Shown: positions 44,520-55,884 of the stretch, piece after piece
Position numbering within the stretch: position 1 is the first letter of the stretch
Layout of the letters: each line of letters begins with the position of its first letter
NCBI RefSeq assembly: GCF_963169125.1
Contig: NC_084795.1
Location: 144,745,766 to 144,809,765 of the forward strand
DNA: 64,000 nt
Source: Humulus lupulus
Taxonomy: Eukaryota; Streptophyta; Magnoliopsida; Rosales; Cannabaceae
Reading direction: 5' to 3'
Translations under genes and position numbers: made by a program
The notes under the pieces: model-generated
The model's input: only the letters and a program-made list of their open reading frames with translations
Told to the model about the DNA's origin: nothing
The model's database searches: none

Positions 44520-45290
44520 TGATTCATCATACTAAAGGTAAAGTCTTACCCGATATTCCCTCTCAGGCGCGCATCCTCAGGTGGTCATGTTCATCCTTCG
44601 CTCAGATGCATTCTAGAGCTCTTTCATACAAGACGTCTATGTCCTCTATATCTCTCTTAAGCATACTTCCCCACATTCTTCTCTTTGGATGTACCCCTGC
44701 GGTGATGGCCATTTTCTACTCGTCCTTAGATAACCTTCCCATTTTGGCTACTTGTGCATTGAAGCGCTAAATATACTATCTCAGACTTTCGTTTTCCCTT
44801 GTTTTACATAAATGTGGCTCCTAGCGGGTGCTGCATAGTCGAGAAAGGTGTGTTATTGTCGAAGGAATTCTTGTCCACGAGATTTCATGCGCGGTTCTTT
44901 GGGGTGAGATGGGAGAGGTTATACTTGGATCTCCTTTGAAAGTGGAGATTTTTCCACAGACTTATTGGCTTCCAGCTTCCTTTTTTGCGCAGCTGCTATC
45001 TAGTTTCTATGGGTTTTCATCGTGTTCCCTAGCTCCTTCCTCCTCCTGTTTATCGAGTTTATAAGGTCGTTGGTTGAAGGAGCTTGGGTCTTTCTCTCCT
45101 TCATGAAATAATCTATGAGGACCTCCTTTCCTTTCACTCCATCTTCTCTTCATTGGGACATGTCTCTCTTGTCCCTCGGCTTCTTCTTCGAGAAGGCGGT
45201 TTTCACATCATGTGTGTGCTCCCAACTTCTTGACTGCAGCTGTGGCTAGGAACATCCATGGTGCTTTGGACTGGGGAACTACTCCCTAGA
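44520..45290 (-). pseudogene. gag: Element X gag fragment
   Basis: Minus-strand frames give a Tat-type gag N-terminal and middle region in pieces. The best stretch begins MAITAGVHPKRRMWGS (about 44710) and continues with a RDIEDIDVLYERAL block and KDEHDHLRMRA. It corresponds to MMAITTGVKRRTPLWNSL and the following helix in Tat-1 gag. A preceding piece (PLSKEIQ near 44940) resembles the usual start of the gag core. Several stops and frame changes are present. Everything downstream in pol has been deleted. Confidence 0.6.
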
Positions 45291-45291
45291 A

Positions 45292-45361
45292 GAAAACTAC
45301 ATATACAACACTAGATCATCATTTGTAAGGAACTTAATACCAATTTCCAATCTTAACAAAA
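45292..45361 (-). repeat. Duplicated 66-70 base piece of family-A copy M3
   Basis: 'ctagatcatcattt.taaggaact.a.taccaatttcc' and 'aatcttaacaa' repeat 35692-35756. It ends in CAAAA (45357-45361), the left target duplication of the X solo LTR. It is too long for a target-site duplication and suggests repair-associated copying. Confidence 0.65.
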
Positions 45362-46655
45362 TTTGAATGCCAAAAATTATACACGCATTTGAGACGGGCT
45401 CCTTATCACCGACACCCCACAAGGTCAAAAAGTAAGACTCTAGCCTCATTCAATTTTGGTTACTCTGTCACAAGGCTAGACCCTCTAGCAATACCCATGT
45501 CTCGCGCATAGAGAGGTGCCTCGCGAGATCCGCGTCTCATGCCAAAGTAGGTACCTTGCGGGACATCCATCGTGCACCAAATTAGGCAACTTTCAAGACT
45601 TTCCTCTCGCACCTGATGTGGTACCTTGTGCCCAGATATCGACTCATGCCTAGATGTCAACTCGTGCCAAGGTTCCACTTCGCAACAAAAGGGGGCCTCG
45701 CACCCAAATTGCACTCGCGACAGAAGCGAGCCTCGCACCTACACCTTTAGCCTCGTTTTGAGGCTCCTACAAGGCACCCACATCACGTCTGCTCCCAGGG
45801 CCTTGCGTCGACCCCTCCATGACGTGGTCGTGTGCACCTTATTCACACCTACACACACGGCCTTGTGCCAAGTCCCTCGCGACATTGCTGGATGACTAAA
45901 AGTACCAAGAGTCCCCTCTCGTCTCGCCTCCTTGGATCATCTTATGGGGGTCGTTGCTTCCCCAACATTTCTGGAGTGTGCACCTTGTTGGTGATGCCTT
46001 ACACTATTTTGTAAGGTAGGTGTCACAAACGGGACACACTTCCTTTGTGTATCCCTACCATGGAAACTACTGGGCTCAATCCTTATTAGAATACAAAGAG
46101 GCTTGGGGCATATGGGTATCTAGGGAAGGTGAAAGTGTCTACCAAATAAGTTGTACATGTGTAGGCACGAAGTGTAAGTCCCAATCATTGGAGTCCGAGT
46201 ACGGGGGCAACATCCATGCTAGGAGATTAGTGGTCGTACAAGAATGGTACATATTAAGGACTTCCCCAGCACGCCTATGAGGTTCGTACCCAACATGTAG
46301 TGGAGGTATGACATGGTACCATGACAGGAGTACTTTTTTAGACCCCTGACACGTACTAAGGACTGACCACCACTCCTCCAGCACCAGTACACCCTGCTCC
46401 ACGAGTGCCTACAGCCTACAGAAGAATCCTCATGTCCCTTTGGGACAACCATGCATTTGTAGCCAATAGTGCTCACCTATAAATAGGTATTTCCTTCATC
46501 TGAGAAAGGGGTTGGAAAATTTTTGTAACACCATATTGTTCTAAGAGAAATACACAAGTTTTCCTCCATTGTTAATCTGCAACTTTTGTCTAACTTCTTC
46601 TAAGTTCACTTAAGTTTTCCAACCTAAGTTCATTGACGATCTTTTATCATCAACA
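45362..46655 (+). repeat. Solo LTR of family X, opposite orientation
   Basis: 1294 bases from TTTGAATGCC to ...ATCATCAACA, flanked by CAAAA (45357-45361 and 46656-46660), which shows separate insertion into M3. A TATA-like 'ctataaatagg' is present at about 46473-46483. Short frames inside have no recognisable content. Confidence 0.75.
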
Positions 46656-46660
46656 CAAAA

Positions 46661-47460
46661 TAACCTAACATGTTTGTAATGATTATAGTGACATCAAATC
46701 AATAAAAAAAATGAATCAACATGCTATGAAAATTCCCCTAGGACGAAACCCTAGAGAATGTTTATACTTTCAATTTTCATTTTCATTCTCCAAACTATCA
46801 TGATTTTAAGAAACAATAATAGACCAAATTTAATCTTTCAAAAATAAAATAAAAACTCTTATAGATTTCCAATAAAACCTTAACATGTGACTATCTTCAA
46901 TAACATCACAAATTGATAGAAAAATTATTTAAAATAAACAAAACCTCACATGCATAGCCTACACATGCCTTGGCCGAAACCTACATGGAGTTTATACCCT
47001 TGAATCCCAAAAATAATCAACTATCTAACATGTTTATCATCAAGCCATCATAACAATTCATGCATTCGTTATACCAATATTGCAAAACATACACCAAAAC
47101 AATTATTCATCAAGACAAAAATAATCAAAACATTAGCTTTCGTTTTAATCATAATTTTCGAAAAAAACAATCAACATTTCAAGTTCATAAATAATAACAT
47201 TTCACCATCAAGTACACAAAAGGTTAGGGAATCCCATTACCTCCTTTGATTATGTTCAAGAACACAAAAGCTATAGCTAAGACATTGATACCTATATCAA
47301 ACAAATACCAATTACAAAAGAAAACTCTAAGAATTTTAAGAAGATTAGAAGATTAACTTAGATGATTCAAAATTCCAATACTAAAACACATACTCTAGGA
47401 TTTTCTAAATCCTCTTCGTCTTCTTCTTCTTCTTCTTCACCTCCTCCTCCTTCTTTCTCT

Positions 47461-47494
<34 letters not shown>
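46661..47494 (-). repeat. Family-A LTR copy M3, third piece
   Basis: M3 resumes 'taacctaacatg...', passes 'gaaaccctag' and 'tgttcaagaacacaaaagct' (present in the other copies) and a CT-rich tract with (TTTC)n at about 47455-47492. It then abuts the chromovirus gag C1. The LTR's own start (TGTAGCGC...) is missing, so M3 is truncated here. The serine-rich frame over the CT tract is not a gene. Confidence 0.7.
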
Positions 47495-48295
47495 TCTCTG
47501 TTACTGCGGTGCACTGCACTGCTTGTTGTACTAGGTTGCTGTTACTACACTGCACTTCTTTCCACTGTGGGCAATCCTTCTTTAGATGACCTATCTAACC
47601 GCACTTGTAACACTTTTTGGTGTCAACTAGACATTCTCCGAAATGTCATTGCAAGAATTTAGAGCAGCTGGGATGTTCAACTTTGTTGTCTTGGTGGTTT
47701 CCGCGATTACAATCATTGTTGTGATTGTTACGGTTTCTGTGGTGGATATGATTGTCGTGATTACTGCCATTGTGGCCGGGGGTCTACGCCTTTTGTCAAT
47801 TCCACTACTCTGCCCTTCATGGGCCTTCCTCTTATTTCTCTCATGGAAGCCCTTATTTCTGTTGGCCTCCCTTCTTGTAGCAAGTGTCTTATCCAAAACC
47901 TTAGCATAACTAACCACAAATCATTGGCTTAAGTCCCCTCGTAAACTTTTGAACTCGCATGGCTTTGGTTGGTACTATTTCAGGTTCAAACCTAGCCAAC
48001 CTGTCAAAATTTTGTGCGTAGTCGGTAACGGAAAGGTTCCCTTGAACCAAAGTGACGAACTCATCCACTATGGTTGCCAATACAGCTAAAGTGTAGTACT
48101 TCTTGCCAAATGCTTGAACAAAGTCTGCCTAGGTCATAGTGTTCAAGTCATATGTCTACTTCACCACATCCCACCATATTCTTGCGTCCAACTTGAGTAG
48201 GTGAGCTAAACATGAAACCCTTTGATGATCGTTCAGCTCCATGTGGTCAAAGATAGCTTCTACTAACTTCAACCAATCTTCTGCTACCATAGGGT
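47495..48295 (-). pseudogene. gag: Chromovirus C1 gag, middle and C-terminal part
   Basis: On the minus strand it resumes 'VAEDWLKLVEAIFDHMEL' directly after the C2 solo LTR. It continues through the gag core (WWDVVK, 'LARFEPEIVPTKAMRV'), a basic linker (47917-47750) and a CCHC zinc knuckle (CYKCG*IGHLKKDC, about 47615-47570) with a TAG inside it. It ends where M3 begins. Protease and the rest of pol are absent. The N-terminal half of this gag is at 62883-63193. The reading frame runs on across the insertion if the solo LTR and one copy of its target duplication are ignored. Confidence 0.78.
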
Positions 48296-48300
48296 CAGCT

Positions 48301-49693
48301 TGTAATGACCCAACTATTCTAAGACCTTGGACCATTAGAACTACTAAACATAGCTATTACTTTGAAGAACATATACATAAGAAATAATAATAACTTTATT
48401 AAAACTTCAACATAATATTGTAGAAATTACAAAGTAAAATAAAATTTTTGTATGGGTACCAATTGTTTAAAACATAAAACATAATTTTAAATTAAAGAAG
48501 ATTGTTTACAATACTAAATAAGGAAAATACATAGAAATATAATTAAAAAAACTAAAAATAATGTCATCCTCGATCGACTCACAGTCCATTCATTTCATTC
48601 ATCCTCAATACATAAGTCAAGCCACCAAGAATCCTCCTGCCTCTGGATCTAGTTTCATGCATCACACTAAAAGAAAAAGGAGTGAGCCTAATGCCCAGCA
48701 AGGAAAATAACTAACACATATAACATAAAACATAAACATACGACTATAACAAAAACATATACTATAAAACATATATCAAAATTCTAACCCATGTACATGG
48801 TAAACATTGGGGTTTACTAGCTAAGCAACTATAAGCCTCAAAATACATTGAGGTTTGCTAGCTAAGCAACTATAAGCCCTAAGAAACATAAAAGTATTGG
48901 GGTTTGCTATTTAAGCAACTATAAGCCCCACAAAAATACATATCATATCATAACATATCATCACATAACATATTATAGCATAATTATAACATATAAGCAT
49001 ATAAAAACTATCCTATTTTCCTTACCAAAACCGGGATATTTGAGAACAAATACGAGACTTAGAACACTCCTAAAACCAACAATAAGAATTGTGAGTATTT
49101 CTAAAGAGTAAATGATAAATATGGAAACTAAACCTTCAAGAAGAAACTTACCAAGAAAGATCTTTAAGTTTCAAAATCCTAATCAAGAACCAATAACAAA
49201 AGTTAAGATCTGAATAAAAGAAACTAAAGAATTTTAAAGAACTGGACTTAAAGAATAGGAATACCATAGTTGACCTTGTGGATTGGTCTAACTTCAATAC
49301 CGAAATACACTAAACCTCCCTTCCCAAGTATTTTATAAAGCTTAAGAATGACAAAGCTTTTATCCCAACCCAAGTGTTTATCACTCTATGGTAACACTAG
49401 CACCTTGGAGGCTCTGTTCACAGCTTGAAGAATGAGAGGAATGGTTGGGTAATAGGTCCTATTTATAGAGGTAAGGAGTGAAACTAACCCCTTTTTGATA
49501 TGAACAAAAATAATGAATATTAATTGAAAATATTTGAATATTCGTTAATTAGAGGCTTAAGACTCAGTCAAAAACATTCAGAGGCAGGTCTAAGTAGTTA
49601 AGGCTTATTTTTTAATTCAAAAACAAAGAGTTCAAATTTTATCATACTAAGGGCGATATATCGCCCTATACATGGCAATATATCGGCTCTGCC
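48301..49693 (-). repeat. C2 solo LTR, 3' part
   Basis: On the minus strand it ends ...GGTCATTACA at 48301, next to AGCTG in gag. It is related to but clearly diverged from the C3 LTRs. Contents are three tandem units with 'gctagctaagcaactataagcc' near 48817-48930, a TATA box in 'tcctatttatagag' (about 49457-49470) and a perfect 16-base palindrome GGGCGATATATCGCCC at 49651-49666. C3 is inserted at 49694, and the other part of this LTR is at 62361-62877. Confidence 0.8.
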
Positions 49694-51691
49694 TGTAATG
49701 ACCCAACTATTTCTAAGACCTTGGACCATTAAAAACTACTAGACATAGCTACTATTTTGGAAAGATACATAAGAAATAATATATCTTTATTAAAACTTAA
49801 AATATTGTATCACAGACATAACAATAGAAAATATGGCATGGGTACCCATTGTTTAAAACATAAAACATAATTTTAAACTAAAGAAAATTGTTTACAAAAC
49901 TAAATGCGGAAAAACATGATTTAAAATAAATAACTTCATCCTCGATCGACACGCATTCCACACATTCCATCCATCCACAACCACAAGCCAAGCTAAAAAG
50001 AATCCTTTCGCCTTCCATATTCATTTTCCAGGCCCAGTAAGGAAAAACTACTAACACCATAAACATACACATAAAATCATATCATAACATATGAAAAAAA
50101 AAACATATCATAAACATATACTGTAAGTATATCATAAACATATGTCATATACTACTACAATGGCCATTATACTACTTGGGGCTTGTAAACTAAACAAGTC
50201 ATATGCCCAATAGATTGGTGGGGCTTGCCAGTCAAGCAAGTCATATGCCCATAAATTATTGGGGCTTGCTAGCTAGACAAGTCATATGCCCAAGGTCTAA
50301 TATCATACTATACATAATGTTGACATATCATAACACAACATAAGATAACATAACATATAACATAAGCATAACATATCATAAAAGCATACAAAATTCTATC
50401 CTATTTTCCTTACCAACACCGGGATAATTAAGAACAAATGCGGGACTTGGAACACTCCTAAAACCAACAATAGAATGGTGAGTATTTCTAAAGAATAAAG
50501 AATGAAAAGACTAGAACTAAACCACCAAGAGAAAACTTACCGAAAAGACACCTTAAGTTCAAATAACTTAAAAATCTAACCACAAAACCATAAAAAAAGT
50601 TAGAACCTGAATGAAAACTAAAGAAACTAAGGAATCAAACAGAATTGAACTTAAGAATAAGGGTACCATTGTTGACCTTATCGATTGGCCTAACTCCAAT
50701 ACCGAAATACTCTAATCCTTACTTCCCAAGTGTTTGGTAAAGCTTAAGAATGATAAGCTTTTTTTCCTTTCCCACCCAAGTGTATCACTCTTACGTTCTC
50801 ACTAGCACCTTGGAGTATGATCACTGCTGAAGAGTAAGTGAAAGGGCTGGGTACTAGGTCCTATTTATAGAGTTTGAGGTGTGAAATTATCCTATAAAAA
50901 AATACTTAAATCCTTAAATAAACATGATTATGACAAGTGTCATGCTCTTAGTGATTCTGGGAGGTTCTAGAGTTTCTAGATCTTTCTTCTTTAAAAAAAA
51001 ATACTTAATTTCATTCTAACTATAATCCAAATTTAAATTTAAATAAAATGGAATCCTAACTTCTAACTTCCTAAATCTCGTAACTTTAAACTCACATGTA
51101 GTAAAATTAACATAACTAGAGATGTAGGACTCTGATTTAGAACATCTTTATATAGTTAGAAAGATAATTCAATTATCTACAACTTTCTAGAAATACTATT
51201 TTCCGCAATTCATAACATAACTTGGTCAAAAATAGGGCGAAAGGTACAGTACCTTCAAGTTACAGAAAATCTATTTAATTATAAAAATAACAATCTAATC
51301 CACAAATAAACAAGATTGTGGCAAATGTCATTCTCCTAATGGTCTTGGAAGATTCTAGAGCTTTCTTGAACTTTCTTTTATTTAAACTATAATTAAATCC
51401 TTAAATAAACATGCACACGACAAGTGTCATGATCTTATTAATTCTATCTAAACCTTAGGTTATAATAATATCATATTAATAACCAGGCATATTAATCAAA
51501 CCTTTTGTTATAATTAATATTCTTAAACTATTGGTTAAACTTATAAAATCCATAACTATTGCTAGGAGTTTCCAACTAAGTCCTGGTTTGAACCAAAATC
51601 CACGAAATCTAACATACTACAAACTAATACTAGATATTGCTACTACTACTACTACTATCTAACTAGCTAAGTAAAATTCTGGGACTCTACA
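49694..51691 (-). repeat. C3 3' LTR
   Basis: 1998 bases, TGTAGAGTCCC...GGTCATTACA on the minus strand. It holds three tandem hairpin-bearing units ('ggggcttg...caag...catatgcccaa', 50175-50296) and a TATA box TATAAATAG (minus, 50871-50879). It pairs with 60344-62355. Confidence 0.88.
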
Positions 51692-51706
51692 ATTCTCCCC
51701 TACTTA
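51692..51706 (-). other. C3 polypurine tract
   Basis: TAAGTAGGGGAGAAT on the minus strand directly precedes the LTR start TGTAGAGTCC. Confidence 0.75.
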
Positions 51707-51734
51707 AAACAATTTCGTCCCCGAAATTTACTTA

Positions 51735-52885
51735 TCATACAATTCTGGATACCGATCTATCTAGGATGCTAACCAGTCGTTCCTCGTAACTCAAGTCTTT
51801 CTGGAGTGCTATCATATCGTACTTGAGGACGTGAGATGGGTCTGACACATATCTATGCAGCATCGAGATGTGAAATACATTATGACTATCTGCTAAAGTT
51901 GGCGGTAGGGCTAATCTATATGCAACTACTCCCACTTTGTCCAATATCTCAAAAGGACTTATAAACTTGGGACTAAGCTTGCCTTTCTTCCCGAACTGCT
52001 TCACACCTTTAATAGGAGATATTCTTAAGAAAACTTGATCTCCAACTTTGAATTCCACATCATGCCGCTTGGCATCCGCATAACTTTTCTAACGGCTTTG
52101 AGCAGCGAGCATACGCTTTCTAATTAGCGCTACTATATCCTAAGCTCCTCTAACAGCTTCAGGTCCATGTTGTTGCCTTTCTCCTACCTCATCCTAATGC
52201 AATGGTGATCGACCCTTCTTCCATAAAGCAGCTTGTAGGGTACCGTCCTGATTGTTTATTAGTAGCTATTGTTATAGGAGAATTCTATCAGCGGCAAATA
52301 CTTACTCCAAGATCTCGATGTAAACACCGATCCTCTATCGAATACTATTGTCTTAGAGATTTTATGCAGTCGTAATATTTCTTGGACTTAAACGTATGCC
52401 TATTGATCTGCTATGTACGAAGTCTTAACAGACAGGAAATGAACTGACTTGGTTAATCTATCTATTACTATCCAAGCCAAATCATGTTGCTTACTTGTTC
52501 GTGGCAAACCCGTCACGAAATCTATGGCTATATCATCCCATTTCCATTTTGGAATGCTAAGTGGTTGCAATAAGCCTGCAGACCGCTGATGTTTTGCTTT
52601 CACTTGCCGGCATACCAAGCATTTAGACACATACTCCGCTATATCTTTCTTCATTCCTGACCACCAATACAACATTTTAAGGCTGTGAGTCATCTTGGTC
52701 GACCCTGGGTGAACTAAGTATGGTGTATTGTGCGCTTCTTCTAAAATCATCATCTTAATCCCTTCATTGTTTGGCACGCATACCCGATCCTTATATCTTA
52801 ATAACCCTTGACTTGATATTGAGAAATTCATGGCCTTCCCTTTTCTAACTGCATCCATATGTGTTACTAACGTTTCATCATGCAC
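51735..52885 (-). pseudogene. C3 integrase, lacking the chromodomain core
   Basis: The N-terminal part (52885-52400) has the zinc-binding histidines and cysteines (EEAHNTPYLVHPGS ... CLVCRQVKAKHQ) and the first catalytic aspartate in IAIDFVTGLPR. The middle core (52400-52060) is decayed. The C-terminal part (52058-51735) has MEFKVGDQVFLRISPIKG, a GPF/Y-like KLSPKFISPFEILDKVG and SHNVFHISMLHRYVSDPSHVL. In this lineage a chromodomain-like segment should follow ILDR.... Here the frame stops almost at once (DRSVSRIV, then TGA), and the usual region before the polypurine tract is only a few bases long. The chromodomain segment therefore appears deleted. Confidence 0.82.
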
Positions 52886-53965
52886 TTGCCCATTCTGTAT
52901 ATCTTCTAACAGGCTTGACTGGATGGACCAGTTCGTCAGGTTACCAATGACTACTTCTATTCCAGCATTGATCAGCTCCTGCTATAGCGGCTTTTCTATT
53001 GCAGCTAATGATGTTAGACTTTTGTAATTCTTCCTACTTAGCGCATCAGCAACTACATTTTCCTTGAGGCATAGGCTATCACCTTATCATTCTACATCAG
53101 CACACAACCCAATCCTTGCTTCGACGCATCACAATAGACTACAAACTTATCATTGGGTGTCGGTACACAAAGTATTGGTGCTGAGCATATCCTTAAGCAA
53201 CTGGAAAATTTCTTCACACTTATCCGTCCAGTTGAACCTTTGCTGCTTCTGGGTTAGGTTGGTAAGTGGAGTGCTATCTTAGAAAAGCCTTCTACAAACC
53301 TCCGGTAATAGCCTGTTAGTCCTAGAAAACTTCTTACCTTAGATGCGTTCTTTGGTCTTGGCCAATCTTTACAACCTCTACCTTAGATGGGTCCACCGCA
53401 ATCCCGTCCTTGGATACTATGTGGCCGAGAAATGCTACTTGTTAAAGCAAAAATTCGCACTTCTTGATCTTGGCATAAAGTTGATGCTCCTTTAGTTGCA
53501 GCAAGATCAACCTTCAATGTTTCTCATGCTCGACTTTATCCTTTGAGTACACCAAGATATCGCCAATGAATACTACGACGAATTTATCCAAGTTGTCCTT
53601 AAAGACCATATTCATTAAATCCATAAACACGGCGGGAGTGTTGGTAAGACCAAAAGACATAACTAGAAACTCATAATGTCCATAACGAGTTCTAAAAGCC
53701 GTCTTGGGAATATCCTCTTCCTGTACCTTGAGCTGATGATACCCGGACCGTAGATCAATCTTTGAAAACATGGTTGCTCCTCAGAGTTGATCAAACAAGT
53801 CGTCAATCCAGGGTAGCAGGTACTTATTCTTAATTGTCACCTTATTCAGCTCGCGGTAATCTATACACATCTGCATGCTTCTATCCTTCTTCTTTACAAA
53901 TAGTACCGGTGCTCCCCGTAGCGAATGGCTCGTTATAATGAAACCCAAGTCTAAGAGTTCTTCTA
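52886..53965 (-). pseudogene. C3 reverse transcriptase / RNase H, active-site change
   Basis: The clearest stretch is 53771-53514: [48 protein letters not shown] and then [13 protein letters not shown]. The catalytic motif of this family is FIDD. Here it is FIGD, so the first aspartate of the pair is glycine. Upstream (about 53960-53780) are remnants of the fingers region. Downstream to 52890 is a stop-ridden RNase H with fragments around 53050-53250. The polymerase is inactive on two counts. Confidence 0.82.
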
Positions 53966-54580
53966 ACTACATCTTTAACTCCTTGAGTTTGGTAGATGCC
54001 ATCCGGTATGGTGCCTTGGAGGTAGGCTCGGTGCCCGGTACTAATTCGATTGTGAAGTCAATTTCCCGCGTCGGCGGCAATCCTGGCAAGTCATCAGGAA
54101 ATACCTCTGGAAATTCCCTTACAATATGTACATCTCCGACCTTTAGTGGTGTTCCCGTTACCACATGCGTAACGCTAGCTAAGAATGCGTGACATCCTTT
54201 TTCTATCATCCTCTGAGCTTTGAGAGATGAAATAAGCAGCGTACATAGTCTTGAAATTTTTCCCATATAGCATAGTCTTAGGCCGTCAGGAGTTTCGAAC
54301 GTTACTTGCTTACGTGTGCTATCGATGGTTGCACCATGCCTTGCTAGCCCGTCCATGCCTAATATCATGTCAAAGTCTTTGATATCTAATTCTATCAGGT
54401 CTCCTTCTAGTTCTACATCCTCAATTTTGATCGGTACGCCCCGTACTATTCGTGATGATAGAACTACTTCACCCGAAGGCAACTATGTCACAAACCTAGT
54501 TCTACAAGGTTTGTCTAATTTCTCTATCATTCCTAACGAGATATACGAGTATGTTGTTCCCGAATAAAACAATACTAGAA
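53966..54580 (-). pseudogene. C3 protease and protease-RT linker
   Basis: The open frame 54482-53967 begins MPSGEVVLSSRIVRGVPI. It shows IELDIKDFDMILGMDGLARHGATIDSTRKQVTF, the conserved C-terminal part of the chromovirus protease. The linker into reverse transcriptase follows (EFPEVFPDDLPGLPPTREIDFTIELVPGTEP, APYRMAS). The N-terminal active-site segment (about 54580-54490) is decayed, and I cannot read an intact DSG/DTG. The order gag-protease-RT is as expected. Confidence 0.8.
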
Positions 54581-54819
54581 CATATACTATCGAGGATAGG
54601 AATCTGACATGTAATTGCTTTGTTACTAGCGTCAGCTTCTCCTTGGGTCACGGCAAAGACTTTGGTTTGGAACCATTATTTAATCCCTTTTCTCCTTCTG
54701 CTTGAGCTGTGGACATTCCTTCTTTCGATGAATTTCCTAACCACAGTTGAAGCATCCCTTGATGTTTGCATGACATTCCCCAAGATGTTTCTTTTGGTCC
54801 TTAGAGCATTGTGGGTATT

Positions 54820-55879
54820 CTACATAACCCGACTTATTGCCTCCATTGTTTTTTCATGCTCTTTTATCACCATTGGACTGCTTATCATCTGGATGCCTTC
54901 TCTTCTGACCATTACTATTACTATTGCTATGTTGACAGCTGTTGTTGTGGTTGTTCCGACCATTTTGAGGTTGACCCTGCTGTTTAGGCTCAGGCCTACT
55001 AGCCTTCTCCTTACTAACATTCACCTGAAGCCTTTCTACTTCTATTGTCGTTTCTAGAACATTGGCATAGGTAGTATTTCCCGGGTTTTCTAGCTTAACC
55101 CCTAATTCAATCTTTCGTCTAAGTCCTCTAACGAACTTGGTCACCCTCATAAAGTCAGTTAGAAACCAACTCTGGTGCAAACTTGGCTAATCTGTTGAAC
55201 TGTCAAGCATATTCTACTACCGTTAAGTTGCCCTGCTTCAAACTAGCAAACTCCTCGACCCTTGTAGCGATGACTGCTGAGTTGTAATACTTCTTGTGGA
55301 ATACCTCCAAAAATCTTGTCCATGTCATGGTAGCAACATCGTTAGTCTACTGAACTAAGTCCCACCATATTATAGCATCCTTCTTAAGCAGAGACGAAAC
55401 GCAGGATATGTGGTCCGCATTGCCAAGATTCATATGCGCTAGGATCGGCTCTACATTTCTGAGCCATTCATCTGCCTCAAAGGGGTCTGTTGTCCCTTCA
55501 AGGTTCGGAGCGTGTTGCTTACGAAACCACTCATAGATTGGCTCCATGTGCTGAGCTAGGTATGGCGCATAGTTCGCCATTGGCCATCCCCCATAAGGAC
55601 CTACTTGATGGGGTACTTGAGCCATCTACTGAGGCTGTGGATGCGGCTGAGGTGGAGGCTGAGTCTATTGTTGTTGCCACTGTTGTAATTCCTCCACTTG
55701 CTATCGTAGTCTTGCAATTTCTACAGTGTTGTCAACCGGTGGCGGAGGCGCTCTTTCTTTAGCTGCAGCATTGGTTGCATGCCTTCCCCTTCTGCGAACT
55801 GGAGGGGCTTCATAAGTTTCAGGAGCAACGCTTAGGCATTGGCGTTGTTGTGAGCAAATCTTCTGAGCGACATCTTCAG
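54820..55879 (-). pseudogene. gag: C3 gag
   Basis: Visible parts on the minus strand: an N-terminal arginine-rich start (RRRGRHATNAAAKERAPPP, about 55800) and a Gln/Pro-rich stretch with TAG stops at former CAG or CAA codons. The gag core at 55625-55347 follows (EPIYEWFRKQHAPNLEGTTDPFEADEW, IWWDLVQ). The C-terminal basic linker lies at 55180-54854 (MRVTKFVRGLRRKIELGV ... QGQPQNGRNNHNN). The upstream edge is cut at 55880-55884 by family-A solo LTR A3 (target duplication CAAAG), which separates gag from its promoter. Confidence 0.82.
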
Positions 55880-55884
55880 CAAAG

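Larger units (their letters stand above)
35757..45291 (-). mobile_element. Element X: rearranged Tat-type retrotransposon (gag fragment, polypurine tract, LTR, primer site)
   Basis: On the minus strand the order is a gag fragment (about 45290-44520), non-coding 3' region, polypurine tract (43525-43514), one LTR (43513-35788, itself split by A2 at 36024-42077), a primer site (35784-35767), about 10 bases, and then host LTR M3. A normal element has the primer site after the 5' LTR and the polypurine tract before the 3' LTR. Here both flank the same LTR, as in a one-LTR circle or a head-to-tail junction. Pol is entirely missing. The flanking M3 sequence of about 66 bases is duplicated on the right (45292-45361). 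Confidence 0.6.

Noticed and set aside
46020..46476. Frames on both strands in 46020-46476
   Set aside because: They lie within the X solo LTR, bounded by CAAAA duplications. The homologous LTR at 42083-42420 does not keep the frames.
47362..47589. Serine-rich plus-strand frame with FLSFFLSFFLS
   Set aside because: It is a microsatellite (TTTC, CTT, CTC) spanning the junction of M3 and gag C1, not a gene.
53875..55057. Plus-strand frames of 105-145 codons opposite C3 protease and gag
   Set aside because: They are antisense shadows. The minus-strand frames carry the recognisable protease and gag motifs.
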